Source: Sedimenticola hydrogenitrophicus (lineage in GTDB: Bacteria; Pseudomonadota; Gammaproteobacteria; Chromatiales; Chromatiaceae). Taken from it: a stretch of DNA of 64,000 bases. The stretch lies in contig NZ_JANIOA010000004.1 of the NCBI RefSeq assembly GCF_025175675.1, positions 79,343 through 143,342 on the forward strand, in the 5' to 3' direction. Below, in pieces: positions 36,033 to 46,061 of this stretch. A program made the translations under genes and the position numbers. Each line of letters begins with the position of its first letter. Within the stretch, counting starts at the first letter, position 1. The notes below the pieces were generated by a model, which worked only from the letters and a program-made list of their open reading frames with translations, did not search any database and was not told the origin of the DNA.

Positions 36033-36192
36033 GGGCTCGCGCAAGAATAAGTTCCTGTATTCGGTCGCCCCTGGACCCCGCTGGCGGTGTTACGCTTTTT
36101 GGCAAGGGAGCGGCCATTGCCTGCAAAGCGTGCCTTGCCAGCGTGGCCCAGGAACGCCCTCGGTACTACGGAATTATTCTTGCGCGGGCCCT
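36032..36192. repeat. MITE-like palindromic element with about 24-bp termini
   Basis: AGGGCTCGCGCAAGAATAAG at the left pairs with CTTATTCTTGCGCG-like sequence at the right (TTATTCTTGCGCGGGCCCT), two mismatches and one gap in about 24 bp. The interior GCCATTGCCTGC and GCCTTGCCAG recur inside the element at 55514-55776. It has no coding capacity. Confidence 0.75.
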
Positions 36193-36201
36193 AACCCGCC
36201 A

Positions 36202-36429
36202 TCAGTGGAGGGTCGGCGTCCGCTTCAGCGGCTCGATCAGGCCCTCCAGCCCGTTGATCTTGATCTCCAGCGCCAGTGCCATCAGCTCTCCCAGCCGGCC
36301 TTCCGGAAAACCCTGATTGGAAAACCAGATCAGGTAGTCCTCGGGCAGGTCGATCAGCACCCGCCCCTGGTACTTGCCGAACGGCATCTCCATCTTGGCG
36401 AGTCTGATCAGATCCTTCTTATCGAACAT
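36202..36429 (-). CDS. DUF3820-family protein
   Basis: 75 aa. The sequence ARLEMPFGKYQGR-like segment (AKMEMPFGKYQGRVLIDLPE) and YLIWFSNQGFPEGRLGE are the DUF3820 signature. Function unknown; related domains occur in putative exonucleases. It lies just downstream of the DEAD-box helicase gene on the same strand (18 bp gap) and may be co-transcribed. Confidence 0.92.
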   Translation of the reverse strand: MFDKKDLIRLAKMEMPFGKYQGRVLIDLPEDYLIWFSNQGFPEGRLGELMALALEIKINGLEGLIEPLKRTPTLH

Positions 36430-36446
36430 GTTGCGTCACCGAGCCC

Positions 36447-37820
36447 TTAGCCGGGTGTGGCCGGTTTTTCGCTCTTTCGGGTGAGCGGTTTATGGCCCGC
36501 CTCGCGCGGAGCATTGGTCGATGCAGTATCGCTCGGCTTACGTCGCTTGCCGATATTTTTTCTATCGCGCAGCCGCTGCTTGGGTTTTTTCGTTTCGATC
36601 TTGTCATCCTGGGCAGCCGCTTTTTTGGTTTTGCCGCCGGCCGCCTTGCCGGAGCTTTTCAGCTTCCTGGGGCCGCGGTATTTGCCCGCGATCTCCTTGA
36701 TGGTGCGGCGCTCGAATTCATGTTTCAGATAACGCTCGATGCCGCTCATCAGGTTCCACTCCTGATGGGTGATCAGGGAGATGGCCAGACCCTGTTTGCC
36801 GGCGCGTCCGGTACGGCCGATGCGGTGCACGTAATCTTTGCCGCTGCGCGCCATGTCGAAGTTGATCACCAGATCCACACCCTTGATATCCAGCCCGCGC
36901 GCGGCCACATCGGTGGCCACCAGGATCTTGATGGTGCCCTGACGCAGAAAGACCATGACCTGGTTACGTTCATCCTGGGTCATGTCGCCATGCAGCACGC
37001 CGACCCGCAGACCCTGCTTACGCAGCTCGGGACCCAGGGCATCGGCCTGCAACCTGGTGTTGGTAAACACCAGGGCCTTGTCGTACTCCTCATGTTGCAG
37101 CAGCCAGGTGAGCTGGGCTTTTTTATGGATCTTGTCATCGGCCGGGATGATCTGCTGAGTGATGTTGCCGTGGCGGTCACGCACTGTGCTGAGGGTGACA
37201 ACCGCCGGGTCACGCAGCAGCGTGTCGATCATCTCTTTCAGTCCCCGGTGGCTCAGGGTGGCGGAGAACAGCAGGGTCTGGCGGGCACTGCTGCACTGCC
37301 CGGTGATTTTCAGGACATCCTCGCTGAAGCCCATGTCCAGCATCCGGTCGGCCTCGTCCAGGATCAGCACTTCCAGCTCTTTGAAGTCGGGTGTCCCCTG
37401 TTCCAGGTGTTCCAGCAGCCGGCCCGGCGTGGCCACGATGATCTCCGGATTTTTCCGGAACAGGGCGCGCTGGTACTTGAAGGATTCACCACCGGTGATC
37501 AGGCCGATCTGCAGGCGGGTGCCGCCGATCAGCTTCTCGCCCTGCTTGAGTATCTGGTGGGCCAGTTCCCGGGTCGGCACCAGAATCAGCACCCGGGTGC
37601 CGCTCTCGGGCGCCGAATTGTTGAGCAGGTGATCCAGGGTCGGCAGCAGGAAGGCGAAGGTCTTGCCGCTGCCGGTCTCCGCGCTGGCGATCAGGTCGCG
37701 TCGTTCCAGCACCAGCGGAATTGCCTGCCGCTGGATGGGGGTGGCCTCAATCAGTCCCAGGGCGTCTAGCTTCTGGAGCAGGCTGGGGTGGAGCGGGAAG
37801 CTGGATAACAACGGAATCAC
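36447..37820 (-). CDS. DEAD-box RNA helicase, SrmB-like
   Basis: 457 aa. Motifs: Q-motif IEATPIQRQAIPLVL, Walker A ASAETGSGKTFAF, PTRELAHQ, TPGRLLEHL, DEAD in LDEADRMLDMGF, SAT, and lobe-two TDVAARGLDIKGVDLVINFD with HRIGRTGRAG. The tail is long and Lys/Arg-rich. MSGIERYLKHEFERRTI after the core resembles SrmB, which helps 50S subunit assembly; RhlE is the alternative. Probably acts in ribosome assembly or RNA decay. Confidence 0.93.
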   Translation of the reverse strand: MIPLLSSFPLHPSLLQKLDALGLIEATPIQRQAIPLVLERRDLIASAETGSGKTFAFLLPTLDHLLNNSAPESGTRVLILVPTRELAHQILKQGEKLIGGTRLQIGLITGGESFKYQRALFRKNPEIIVATPGRLLEHLEQGTPDFKELEVLILDEADRMLDMGFSEDVLKITGQCSSARQTLLFSATLSHRGLKEMIDTLLRDPAVVTLSTVRDRHGNITQQIIPADDKIHKKAQLTWLLQHEEYDKALVFTNTRLQADALGPELRKQGLRVGVLHGDMTQDERNQVMVFLRQGTIKILVATDVAARGLDIKGVDLVINFDMARSGKDYVHRIGRTGRAGKQGLAISLITHQEWNLMSGIERYLKHEFERRTIKEIAGKYRGPRKLKSSGKAAGGKTKKAAAQDDKIETKKPKQRLRDRKNIGKRRKPSDTASTNAPREAGHKPLTRKSEKPATPG

Positions 37821-38002
37821 CTTGAGCGCAATGGAAACGGAATTGCCGGCTATTGTAATCCATTGTGGCGGAGTGTTGGGATAAATCCATCCGCGCCGAG
37901 GCGGGCCTTTCTGTGGGATAATGGGCGCCTATCGAGTAGTAACCGACAGCGCGTCGCGTGGGCGCCAGCGCCTGAGCCCTATCGCCATCCGGTAACGAAG
38001 CA

Positions 38003-39187
38003 GTGAATCAGTATGATGTGATCATAATCGGCGCCGGTGCCGCCGGTCTCATGTGCGCGGCCACGGCGGCACGGCGCGGCCGCCGGGTGTTGCTGCTGGA
38101 CAATAGCCGCAAGGTGGGCAAAAAAATCCTGATGTCCGGCGGTGGGCGCTGCAACTTTACCAATCGCCATGTGGAGCCGGGCAACTATGTCTCCGCCAAT
38201 CCCCACTTCTGCAAATCGGCACTGAAGCGTTATACCCAGTGGGACTTTATCGCCCTGGTCGAGCGTTACGGCATCGCCTATCACGAGCGGGATCATGGGC
38301 AACTGTTCTGTGACGGCTCCGCCCGGGAGATTCTCGACATGCTGCTGGCGGAGTGCGATCAGCCGGGGGTGACCCTGCAGACCGGGTGTGAGGTCCGGGA
38401 AATAGGTTATGCACAACGCTATCGACTGACCACCAGCCTGGGCGAATGCAGCGCCGACTCCCTGGTAGTGGCGACCGGCGGGCTGTCGATACCGAGCATG
38501 GGATCGAGCGGCTTCGGCTATGCCGTCGCCCAGCAGTTCGGTCTGAATCTGTTGCCCCGGCGGGCCGGCCTGGTGCCCTTTACCTTCAGCGACCGGATGA
38601 AGGAGGCCAGCGGGCGGCTGGCCGGTATCTCGCTGCCGGTGCGCATGCATACCGACAATCACGGCTTCACCGAACAGCTGCTGTTCACCCATCGGGGATT
38701 GAGCGGTCCGGTGGTGCTGCAGCTCTCCAACTACTGGCGGACGGGGGAGCCTGTGGTGGTGGATCTGCTGCCGGATACCGCGGCGGAAGCGCTGCTGCTG
38801 ACGCTGAAGACGACCCATCCCAGGGGGCTGCTGAAGAATCTCCTGGCCAAACAGTTGCCCAGGAAACTAATAAATGAACTGGTGACGTGGTACTGGGCCG
38901 AGTGGTCGGAACGGCCGGTTTCGGAAATGCCGGATCAGCTGCTCCGCCGGATCGCCGCGCAGCTGAACGGCTGGACCCTGAAGCCGGCAGGCACCGAGGG
39001 CTACCGGACCGCCGAGGTGACCCTGGGCGGCGTGGATACCGATGAACTCTCCTCGAAGAGCATGGAGAGCCGGCGTCAGCCGGGCCTGTTCTTCATTGGC
39101 GAGGTGATGGATGTCACCGGACACCTCGGTGGTTTCAATTTCCAGTGGGCCTGGTCGTCAGGTTATGCCGCCGGGCAGTTTGTCTGA
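38003..39187 (+). CDS. HI0933/YhiN-family FAD-dependent oxidoreductase
   Basis: 394 aa flavoprotein. The N-terminal dinucleotide-binding motif is YDVIIIGAGAAGLMCA, followed by SGGGRCNFTN (family signature) and LVVATGGLSIPSMGSSGFGY. The C-terminus has TLGGVDTDELSSKSMES and GGFNFQWAWSSGYAAG. The reaction is unknown for most members. The start is a GTG at 38003 that begins the conserved N-terminus directly. Monocistronic. Confidence 0.94.
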   Translation: MNQYDVIIIGAGAAGLMCAATAARRGRRVLLLDNSRKVGKKILMSGGGRCNFTNRHVEPGNYVSANPHFCKSALKRYTQWDFIALVERYGIAYHERDHGQLFCDGSAREILDMLLAECDQPGVTLQTGCEVREIGYAQRYRLTTSLGECSADSLVVATGGLSIPSMGSSGFGYAVAQQFGLNLLPRRAGLVPFTFSDRMKEASGRLAGISLPVRMHTDNHGFTEQLLFTHRGLSGPVVLQLSNYWRTGEPVVVDLLPDTAAEALLLTLKTTHPRGLLKNLLAKQLPRKLINELVTWYWAEWSERPVSEMPDQLLRRIAAQLNGWTLKPAGTEGYRTAEVTLGGVDTDELSSKSMESRRQPGLFFIGEVMDVTGHLGGFNFQWAWSSGYAAGQFV

Positions 39188-39416
39188 TCCGGCATCACTC
39201 CGCATTGAAATTTTTAAGCATATTTTCATGTGCTTATTTATTAGTCCAACGCTGTATTGTATTTAAGTTTCAACTGGAACCGTCGCTACCCGTTACATGA
39301 CCGCTGAAGATATGGCGGCATGCCGTGGGACGGTCGTTGATTGTGTTATTCGTTGGCTCCCACACCGATAATTACCTGACGAACACTCCGGATTTCCGGT
39401 TGGGAACATTTAAAAC

Positions 39417-41765
39417 ATGAAGATCAAGACAAAACTGACAGTAGGTGCCAGCCTAATGATGCTCATACCCGTGGTGGTAGTGAGTGCAGTGCTGGGATGG
39501 ATTGCCGTGGACAATGGCCGCCAGGCCCTGGAAACCAAGGCCCACCATCAGATGATGGCACTCGAGAACAGTTCCCAAGAAGCGATTGAAAGTTATTTTG
39601 CGGTAGTGCGGGCGCAGATCATCACCCTGTCCGACAACCGGATGATCGTTGATGCGCTGAACTCCCTGCCCAATGCCTTCCGGCTATATCAGGGCAGCGT
39701 CGAGGCGGCAGGCGAAGCGGGGGCGGCCAGGCTGGAAAAGATGCGTCAGGAGTTGCAGGCCCACTACAACGGAGCGTTCCTGGAGGAGTACAGAAAACAG
39801 AACGGTGGCGCCACAGTTGAGGCGGCCCGGTGGCTGGATAAATTGAGTGGCGCCGGCATCACCCTGCAACACGCCTACATCGCCGCCAACCCGAATCCGC
39901 TGGGCGAGAAGAGCAAACTGATCACCCCGGAGGACGGCTCGCTGTACGAGGTGATGCATAAAAGATTTCATGGATCACTGAAGGATTACCAGGAGCGGTT
40001 CGGCTATGAGGATATCTTCCTGGTCGATGCCAACAGCGGCGAGGTGGTCTACTCGGTGGCCAAGAAGCCGGAGTTCGCCACCTCCCTGATCGACGGCCCA
40101 TTTGCCGAAACCAGTCTGGGTAAGGTGTTCAAGGAAGCCAACGAGTCGGATGACCCCGGCTTCATTGCCATGACCGATTTTTCCGCCTATCTCCCCTCTT
40201 ACGAAAACCAGGCGGCCTTTGTCGCCTCCCCGGTGTTCACCCGGGGCAAACGGATCGGCGTCCTGGTGTTCCAGCTGTCGGTTGATAGGCTCTCCGCCAT
40301 CATGACCCATGAGCGCAAATGGGCCGATGTCGGCCTGGGTGAATCCGGGGAGAGTGTTATTGTCGGACCGGACTACTCATTGCGCAGCGACAGCCGTTTC
40401 CAGATAGAGGATGAGGCCGGCTACCTGGCGCGCCTGGGCAAGACCGGCCTGTCGGCGCAGCAGCTGGCCAGGGTCCAGGCCAAGCATTCGGGTATCGGTG
40501 TCCAGCAGCTGAAGTCACCGGCGGCCGAGGCCGCCCTGGCGGGCGAGTCGGGCGTGAAACTGTATACTGATTTTCGGGGGATTGATGTGCTGGCGGCCTA
40601 CGGGCCGCTGCATATTCCCGGATTAAAATGGGCGGTGGTCGCCAAAATGAACGCCGAAGAGGCGTTCCGCTCGGTCGAAGAGCTGAAAAGCACCATCGCC
40701 GGCGTGGCGATCGGGCTTTCCATCGCGGTGTTTGTCGTGGGAGCGCTGATCGGCTGGCTCTTCACTGGTCTGATCGTGCGGCCGATCCAGCAAACGGTGG
40801 ATGCGGTCAGGGATATCGCCGAGGGTGAGGGTGACCTGACCCGCCGGCTGGATGACCGGAGCCAGGATGAACTGGGTGAATTGGCCGGCTGGTTCAACCG
40901 TTTCCTGGACAAGATGCAGGGTGTGGTCGGCGAGCTGAACGGGGTGACCCAGAATCTGTCGGTGTCGGCGGAACAGCTCTCCCGGGTATCGGAAGAGACG
41001 CGGCTTGGGATCAGTAACCAGCAGGGGCAGACCGAACAGGCAGCGACCGCCACCAACCAGATGGCCGCTACGGTGCAGGAGGTGGCGAAGAATGCCGAGT
41101 CCGCCGCCAATTCGGCCATGCAGGCCAGGAATGAAGCAACCCAGGGTAAGGGCACGGTGGATGAGAGCATCGCCACCATCCATAATCTCTCCGCCACCGT
41201 GGAGCAGGCGGCCGGGGTGATCGGCCGGCTGGAGCAGGACAGTATCGAGATCGGCGGGGTGCTGGATGTGATCCGCAATATTGCCGAACAGACCAACCTG
41301 CTGGCCCTGAACGCGGCCATCGAGGCGGCGCGGGCCGGCGAGCAGGGGCGCGGTTTTGCCGTGGTGGCGGATGAGGTGCGCACCCTGGCGTCCCGTACCC
41401 AGCAGTCCACCCAGGAGATCCAGGGCATGATCGAGCGCCTGCAGGCGGCCTCCAAGGAGGCGGTCAAGGCGATGGACGAGACCAATGCCCAGGCCAGGAA
41501 GGGCACCGATATCGCTGTCAGGACCGGCGAGGTGCTGGAGTCCATCACCCATGCGATCAACCAGATCAGCGATATGAATAACCAGATCGCCAGCGCCGCC
41601 GAGGAGCAGAGCGTGGTGGCCGAGGAGATCAACCGCAATGTCGTGGGGATCAACGAGATCGGCGAGCACACGGCCAACGGCGCGCAGCAGACGGCATCGG
41701 CCAGCGAGGGGCTGAACAATCTCGCCGGACAGCTGCAGCGGATCGTCGGGCAGTTCAAGATCTAG
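39417..41765 (+). CDS. Methyl-accepting chemotaxis protein
   Basis: 782 aa inner-membrane chemoreceptor. TM1 is about residues 10-32, and a large periplasmic sensor of about 390 residues (double-Cache-like) follows. TM2 ([19 protein letters not shown]) is at about 435-455, then a HAMP segment [20 protein letters not shown]. The signalling hairpin tip is [20 protein letters not shown]. The C-terminus ends QRIVGQFKI with no CheR-tethering pentapeptide. The ligand is unknown. Stand-alone gene. Confidence 0.95.
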   Translation: MKIKTKLTVGASLMMLIPVVVVSAVLGWIAVDNGRQALETKAHHQMMALENSSQEAIESYFAVVRAQIITLSDNRMIVDALNSLPNAFRLYQGSVEAAGEAGAARLEKMRQELQAHYNGAFLEEYRKQNGGATVEAARWLDKLSGAGITLQHAYIAANPNPLGEKSKLITPEDGSLYEVMHKRFHGSLKDYQERFGYEDIFLVDANSGEVVYSVAKKPEFATSLIDGPFAETSLGKVFKEANESDDPGFIAMTDFSAYLPSYENQAAFVASPVFTRGKRIGVLVFQLSVDRLSAIMTHERKWADVGLGESGESVIVGPDYSLRSDSRFQIEDEAGYLARLGKTGLSAQQLARVQAKHSGIGVQQLKSPAAEAALAGESGVKLYTDFRGIDVLAAYGPLHIPGLKWAVVAKMNAEEAFRSVEELKSTIAGVAIGLSIAVFVVGALIGWLFTGLIVRPIQQTVDAVRDIAEGEGDLTRRLDDRSQDELGELAGWFNRFLDKMQGVVGELNGVTQNLSVSAEQLSRVSEETRLGISNQQGQTEQAATATNQMAATVQEVAKNAESAANSAMQARNEATQGKGTVDESIATIHNLSATVEQAAGVIGRLEQDSIEIGGVLDVIRNIAEQTNLLALNAAIEAARAGEQGRGFAVVADEVRTLASRTQQSTQEIQGMIERLQAASKEAVKAMDETNAQARKGTDIAVRTGEVLESITHAINQISDMNNQIASAAEEQSVVAEEINRNVVGINEIGEHTANGAQQTASASEGLNNLAGQLQRIVGQFKI

Positions 41766-41777
41766 GCGTCGCAAGCA

Positions 41778-41846
41778 GGGGTCGGAGTCAAGCCGCACAA
41801 AACCGGGGCGCAGTTCACCCGGCTTGGGCGGCTTGACTCCGACCCC
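41778..41846. repeat. GTCGGAGTCA hairpin repeat, copy 2
   Basis: 69 bp with a perfect 19-bp stem, GGGGTCGGAGTCAAGCCGC and its complement, around a 31-bp loop. It lies 12 bp past the chemoreceptor stop, where it could also act on transcript ends. Confidence 0.9.
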
Positions 41847-41911
41847 TTCGGGTACAGCAGTTCTAAAATGGCCTTCAATAGTGGTTTAGTTATCCCAGCC
41901 CGGTGATTAAG

Positions 41912-41991
41912 GAACCACGGATGGACACGGATTTACACAGATAGGAGACCAGGATTCTGAATCCGTGTTTATCTGTGTGAATCCGTGGTTC
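41912..41991. repeat. Inverted repeat ACCACGGAT...ATCCGTGGT
   Basis: GAACCACGGATGGACACGG pairs imperfectly with the right half AATCCGTGGTTC, with TACACAGATA / TATCTGTGT in the middle. It fills most of the gap 41847-42076, which has no gene. Confidence 0.7.
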
Positions 41992-42076
41992 TCCAGGGTC
42001 CCGCCCAGACATTACTCCTAAAAAACCCGACAGGCTCCTGGGCATCGCAAGCAGGGGTACACACGAATCAGCGGTT

Positions 42077-43603
42077 CTAATCCGGATTCAGACGGTCGAA
42101 TACGTCCTCGGTCGAAGGCGCGGCAACCGACCGGTTGAGCCGGTTGGTCAGGCGGATGAGGCGTTCATGCCGGGGGCGGATCGCCAGTCCCTGGGTGAGA
42201 TGGCGGCGGGCCCGCAGGGTGCGGCCCCGGTCGATCTCACGCTGCGCCAGCTCGGCATAGCGGTCGGCGATCCTGTCCAGGCCACGGTTTGCCGCCGGAT
42301 GATCCGGGTCCTGCTTGAGTACTTCGGCGTAATAGTAATGGGCGCTGGCGTCCGCCGGGTAACTGAGGTGATCCGTTGCCAGTTGCGTCTGCGCCTTCTG
42401 CAGCAGCGCGGTGATCGTTGGTTCGCTGGTCCCGGTTTGCGGCGGCGTACCGGCGGTTGCCGGCGGCTCTTCCGTTGCCGCCACTACCGGTGCCGGCGTG
42501 CGCTCTTCCAGGGCGGCGGATGGGGACATCGCTCCGGCGGGTGCGACGACGGCCAGCTCTTCAGCCGCAACCGCACGACCCCCCTCCGCGCCGGTCGGTG
42601 GGGTGGTGTCACCGCCGACCGTCAACTGCCGGAGGCCGAAGCCGCCCAGCAGCAGTAGCAGACCCATGCCGGCATAGAGCGAGCGGCGGTAACGCGGCCG
42701 CGGCGCGGGCGTGGCGGCTGCCGGCGCCCGGGTTTCCGGGGATGGCCCGGTTGCCGAATCCGCTTCATCCTCCGACCGGTTCCCCAGCCGTACCCGGCTA
42801 CGCAACGTCTGCAGGGTCAGCAGCAGTTCGGCGCCACTCTGGAAGCGTTCCTCCGGTTGTTTCGCCAGCAGCTTGTCCAGCAGCGGCTGCAGGGCGGCAA
42901 ACGGTTCCGGCAGTTGCGGCAGGGGCCGCTGGATATGGGCCATCAGGGTGGCGGCGAAACTGTCCGCAGTGTAGGGTTTTCTGCCGGTGAGCATCTCGTA
43001 CAAAATGATGCCCAGGCTGTAGAGATCGGAACGCCCGTCCACCCGGCGGATGCCCTGGGCCAGTTCCGGGCTGAGATAGTGGGGGCTGCCCATCACCGTG
43101 CCGGTGACGGTCAGGTCGTTATCGGCCTGGATCAGCTTGGCGATACCGAAATCGGTCAACACCGGGGTGCCGTCATTGCGAAACAGGATGTTCGACGGCT
43201 TGATATCCCGGTGCACCACCCCTTCACCATGCACATAGGCGAGACAACCGGCCAGACGACCGAGGAGCTTCAGCGCCGCGGCCGGTTTGATGCCCTGGAC
43301 GATGCGTGACTTGAGGTCGCCGCCCGGCAGGTACTCCATGGCGATATAGTAGAAACCCTCCCCTTGTCCGATGTCGAAGATGGCGATCAGATTGCTGTGG
43401 TTGAGGCGGGCGATGCAACGCCCCTCATTGAAAAAACGTTCGAAGAACTGGGGTGTCTCGGGGTCGTGCAGTACCTTGAGTGCCACCGGCCTGCCCAGCG
43501 ACATCTGGGTGGCCAGGTAGACCGTCGCCATGCCGCCCTTGCCGAGGATGCGCTCGATACGATAGCCGGGGACGTTGATCTGCAGGCTCAGGCCATGGTT
43601 CAT
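42077..43603 (-). CDS. Membrane-anchored eukaryotic-type Ser/Thr protein kinase
   Basis: 508 aa. Kinase domain about residues 13-270: glycine loop GKGGMATVYLA, ATP-binding Lys in VALKVL, HRD loop VHRDIKPSNILF, DFG in TDFGIAKL and the APE-like SPHYLSPELAQG. A Pro/Ala-rich linker leads to one membrane segment (AGMGLLLLLGGFGL, about 320). The outer part has an Ala/Pro-rich stretch and TPR-like helices. ATG 43603 (MNHGLSL) is chosen since the upstream 35 codons look non-conserved. Substrates are unknown. Confidence 0.93.
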   Translation of the reverse strand: MNHGLSLQINVPGYRIERILGKGGMATVYLATQMSLGRPVALKVLHDPETPQFFERFFNEGRCIARLNHSNLIAIFDIGQGEGFYYIAMEYLPGGDLKSRIVQGIKPAAALKLLGRLAGCLAYVHGEGVVHRDIKPSNILFRNDGTPVLTDFGIAKLIQADNDLTVTGTVMGSPHYLSPELAQGIRRVDGRSDLYSLGIILYEMLTGRKPYTADSFAATLMAHIQRPLPQLPEPFAALQPLLDKLLAKQPEERFQSGAELLLTLQTLRSRVRLGNRSEDEADSATGPSPETRAPAAATPAPRPRYRRSLYAGMGLLLLLGGFGLRQLTVGGDTTPPTGAEGGRAVAAEELAVVAPAGAMSPSAALEERTPAPVVAATEEPPATAGTPPQTGTSEPTITALLQKAQTQLATDHLSYPADASAHYYYAEVLKQDPDHPAANRGLDRIADRYAELAQREIDRGRTLRARRHLTQGLAIRPRHERLIRLTNRLNRSVAAPSTEDVFDRLNPD

Positions 43604-43712
43604 TTCCGGTCCCGTGTGGACAAAACTGGCGGGGCCGGTCTGTCCCGACGCCCAGAAAAAAGTGGATACCGCTAAGTGTGTCGTCCGGCGCCCCTGAAAA
43701 TTGAGCACTGTT

Positions 43713-44930
43713 TCACGTAATAGTTAAAATCTCCTGCTCCTCCCAGCGCTTTTTCACCGCCGCGATGGCCCGGCTCCGGGCCTGGAAAATGATATCGGGG
43801 ATCATTTTTTGGTCGTCGGCGCCCTTTGCCAGCCGACGGGTGTCCACGGCGGCGGCGGCCTGCCGCGCCGCCCGGAAGAATTCGGCCTGGGGATAGGGTC
43901 GCCGTTCAAATCCCTGGCGTCCCCGGGAGTCGGCTTCACAGGCCAGCAGAAACTGATCCAGCCGGGTGGCGCGGCGCAAGGCGTCCAGCTGCTGCAGGGT
44001 GCGCAGCAGGGTGGCCGGTTTCAGCTCGAATGCCCGGTGGCAGTGGCTGTGGTATTCGGCCACCAGGCGACACAGCTCACGATAGCGGTTGGGCGCGCGC
44101 AGGCGCTCGCACACCCGCTCCGCCAGCCGCGCGCTCCGCTGCTCGTGTCCGTGATGACTGGGCCAGTCTGCGCGGGGCGTGGTGCCCTTGCCGAGGTCAT
44201 GCAGCAGCGCGGCCAGCCGGATTTCCGGTTCCCGACTGAGGTTGCACGCCTGGCGCAGCACCATCAGGCTGTGCACGCCGGTATCGATCTCCGGATGATG
44301 CCGTTCCGGCTGGGGGACGCCGAACAGCCGGTCCAGTTCCGGGAGGATGACGCGCAGTGCCCCCAGCTCGCGCAGGGTTTCGAAAAAGGTCACCGGATCG
44401 GTACCCTGCAGCGCCCGCACGATCTCGGACCAGACCCGCTCGGGCACCAGATTGTCCAGTTCACCGGCCTGGACCATCTGCCGGACCAGTTGCCGGGTCG
44501 GCTGCGCCACGCGGAAGCCGAGCGGGCCGAGGCGGGCGGCGAAGCGCGCCAGCCGCAATACCCGGATCGGGTCGTTCCTGAACGTAGGGGTGTGGCGCAG
44601 TCGCCGCTCCCGCAGGTCGCGACGGCCGTCCAGCGGGTCGATATAACTGCCGTCCGCCGCCAGGGCAATGGCGTTGATGGTGAGGTCCCGCTGGATCAGG
44701 TCATTACACACCTGCGCCTGTTCGCTGCCGTCGTCGGCCCCGCCACGCGGCAGGGCGTACTCCTCGGCACTCTTCGGGTGGAGAAATACCGGGAAATCCC
44801 GTCCCACCTTGCGATAACCCCGGGCCAGCAGCTGCTCCGCGGTGACCCCGGTGACCAGCCAGTCACGGTCGCCGATCGGCACACCGAGCAGTTGATCCCG
44901 CACCGCGCCGCCGACCAGGTAAGTGTGCAT
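43713..44930 (-). CDS. cca: Multifunctional CCA tRNA nucleotidyltransferase
   Basis: 405 aa. Adds or repairs the 3' CCA of tRNA. MHTYLVGGAVRDQLLG and DRDWLVTG are the class II nucleotidyltransferase active site. RRDLTINAIA-type motif appears as QRDLTINAIALAADG with DPLDGRRDL. The C-terminal HD phosphohydrolase domain has LAALLHDLGKGTTP. The length fits the gammaproteobacterial HD form. The start at 44930 matches E. coli Cca; an in-frame ATG at 44945 would add five residues. Confidence 0.96.
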   Translation of the reverse strand: MHTYLVGGAVRDQLLGVPIGDRDWLVTGVTAEQLLARGYRKVGRDFPVFLHPKSAEEYALPRGGADDGSEQAQVCNDLIQRDLTINAIALAADGSYIDPLDGRRDLRERRLRHTPTFRNDPIRVLRLARFAARLGPLGFRVAQPTRQLVRQMVQAGELDNLVPERVWSEIVRALQGTDPVTFFETLRELGALRVILPELDRLFGVPQPERHHPEIDTGVHSLMVLRQACNLSREPEIRLAALLHDLGKGTTPRADWPSHHGHEQRSARLAERVCERLRAPNRYRELCRLVAEYHSHCHRAFELKPATLLRTLQQLDALRRATRLDQFLLACEADSRGRQGFERRPYPQAEFFRAARQAAAAVDTRRLAKGADDQKMIPDIIFQARSRAIAAVKKRWEEQEILTIT

Positions 44931-44975
44931 GCTAGAATCGCTCATGATGACTATGCTGAAACCTCGCTCCGCACT

Positions 44976-46055
44976 ATGATCGCCCGGTCCCGCCGGCGGT
45001 ATCGCCTGATGCTTCCTTTAATCCGGGTTTCACTCCTGGGGCTCCTGCAGGGCTGCAGTACACTGAGCTATTATAGCCATTCCATCGGCGGACATCTGCA
45101 ACTGATGGGACAGCGGCAACCCATTCCCGAGCTGCTGCGCGACCCGCAAACCCCCGAACCGCTGAAGCGGAAGTTACGCCAGGTCGGCGAGATACGCCAC
45201 TTCGCCAGCGCGGCACTGGCGCTGCCGGACAACGGCAGCTACCGCAGCTATGCGGCGCTGGATCGGGAGGCGGTGGTGTGGAGTGTGGTGGCGGCCGGGC
45301 GGTTTTCCGTGCGGCCCAGGCAGTGGTGCTATCCGATTGTCGGCTGTGCCAGCTATCGTGGCTATTTCTCCCAAGAGCGTGCCCGGGCGTACGCCGGCGA
45401 ATTGCAGGCCCAGGGGCTGGATGTGGCGGTGGAGCCGGTACCGGCCTATTCGACCCTGGGCTGGTTTGACGATCCCCTGCCCAGTACCGTCATCGACTGG
45501 CCGGAGGCGCGAATCGCCGGTCTGATCTTCCATGAACTGGCCCATCAGCAGCTCTACGTGAAGCATGACAGCGCCTTCAACGAGGCGTTCGCCAGCCTGG
45601 TGGCGGAGGCGGGCATCGAACGCTGGCTCGCCAGCCGGAACGGCCTGAGCTTCGCGCAATGGCAGGTGACACAGCAACGGGAGCAGCAGTTTGTCGATCT
45701 GCTGCTCGCGCTGCGCGGGGAGCTGGAGACGCTCTACCGCCAACCGCTGGACGAGCTGCGCATGGGGCAGCGCAAGGCGGCCCTGTTCCGGCAGCTGCGA
45801 GAGCGCTATGCGCTGTTGAAGCGGGAGTGGGGCGGATACGCCGGTTTTGACGGCTGGTTCGACCGTGACCTGAACAACGCCCACCTGGTCAGCATCGCCA
45901 CCTACGAGGCCTGGGTGCCGGCGTTCCGGCGGCTGCTGGCGCAGTCCGACGGGGACCTGCCCGCCTTCTATGCAGCCAGCCGCCAATTGGGGCAGCTGCC
46001 CGCCAACGAACGTGAACAGCGGATGCGGCAGTTACTCCAGCCCGCCGCGGAGTGA
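44976..46055 (+). CDS. Putative zinc aminopeptidase lipoprotein (COG4324-like)
   Basis: 359 aa. The signal sequence LMLPLIRVSLLGLLQGC has a lipobox Cys at about residue 27, predicting an anchored periplasmic protein. The zinc site is FHELAHQQLY (HExxH form HELAH, about residues 190-194) with a further Glu in NEAFASLVAEAGIERW. CYPIVGCASYRGYF upstream is a family hallmark. Function unproven beyond predicted aminopeptidase. It is divergent from cca and convergent with the next gene. Confidence 0.9.
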   Translation: MIARSRRRYRLMLPLIRVSLLGLLQGCSTLSYYSHSIGGHLQLMGQRQPIPELLRDPQTPEPLKRKLRQVGEIRHFASAALALPDNGSYRSYAALDREAVVWSVVAAGRFSVRPRQWCYPIVGCASYRGYFSQERARAYAGELQAQGLDVAVEPVPAYSTLGWFDDPLPSTVIDWPEARIAGLIFHELAHQQLYVKHDSAFNEAFASLVAEAGIERWLASRNGLSFAQWQVTQQREQQFVDLLLALRGELETLYRQPLDELRMGQRKAALFRQLRERYALLKREWGGYAGFDGWFDRDLNNAHLVSIATYEAWVPAFRRLLAQSDGDLPAFYAASRQLGQLPANEREQRMRQLLQPAAE

Positions 46056-46061
46056 ATGGAA

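Noticed and set aside
40598..41798. Two long frames opposite the chemoreceptor signalling domain
   Set aside because: Antisense to highly conserved MCP sequence; Ser/Ala or Gly/Asp-rich shadows.
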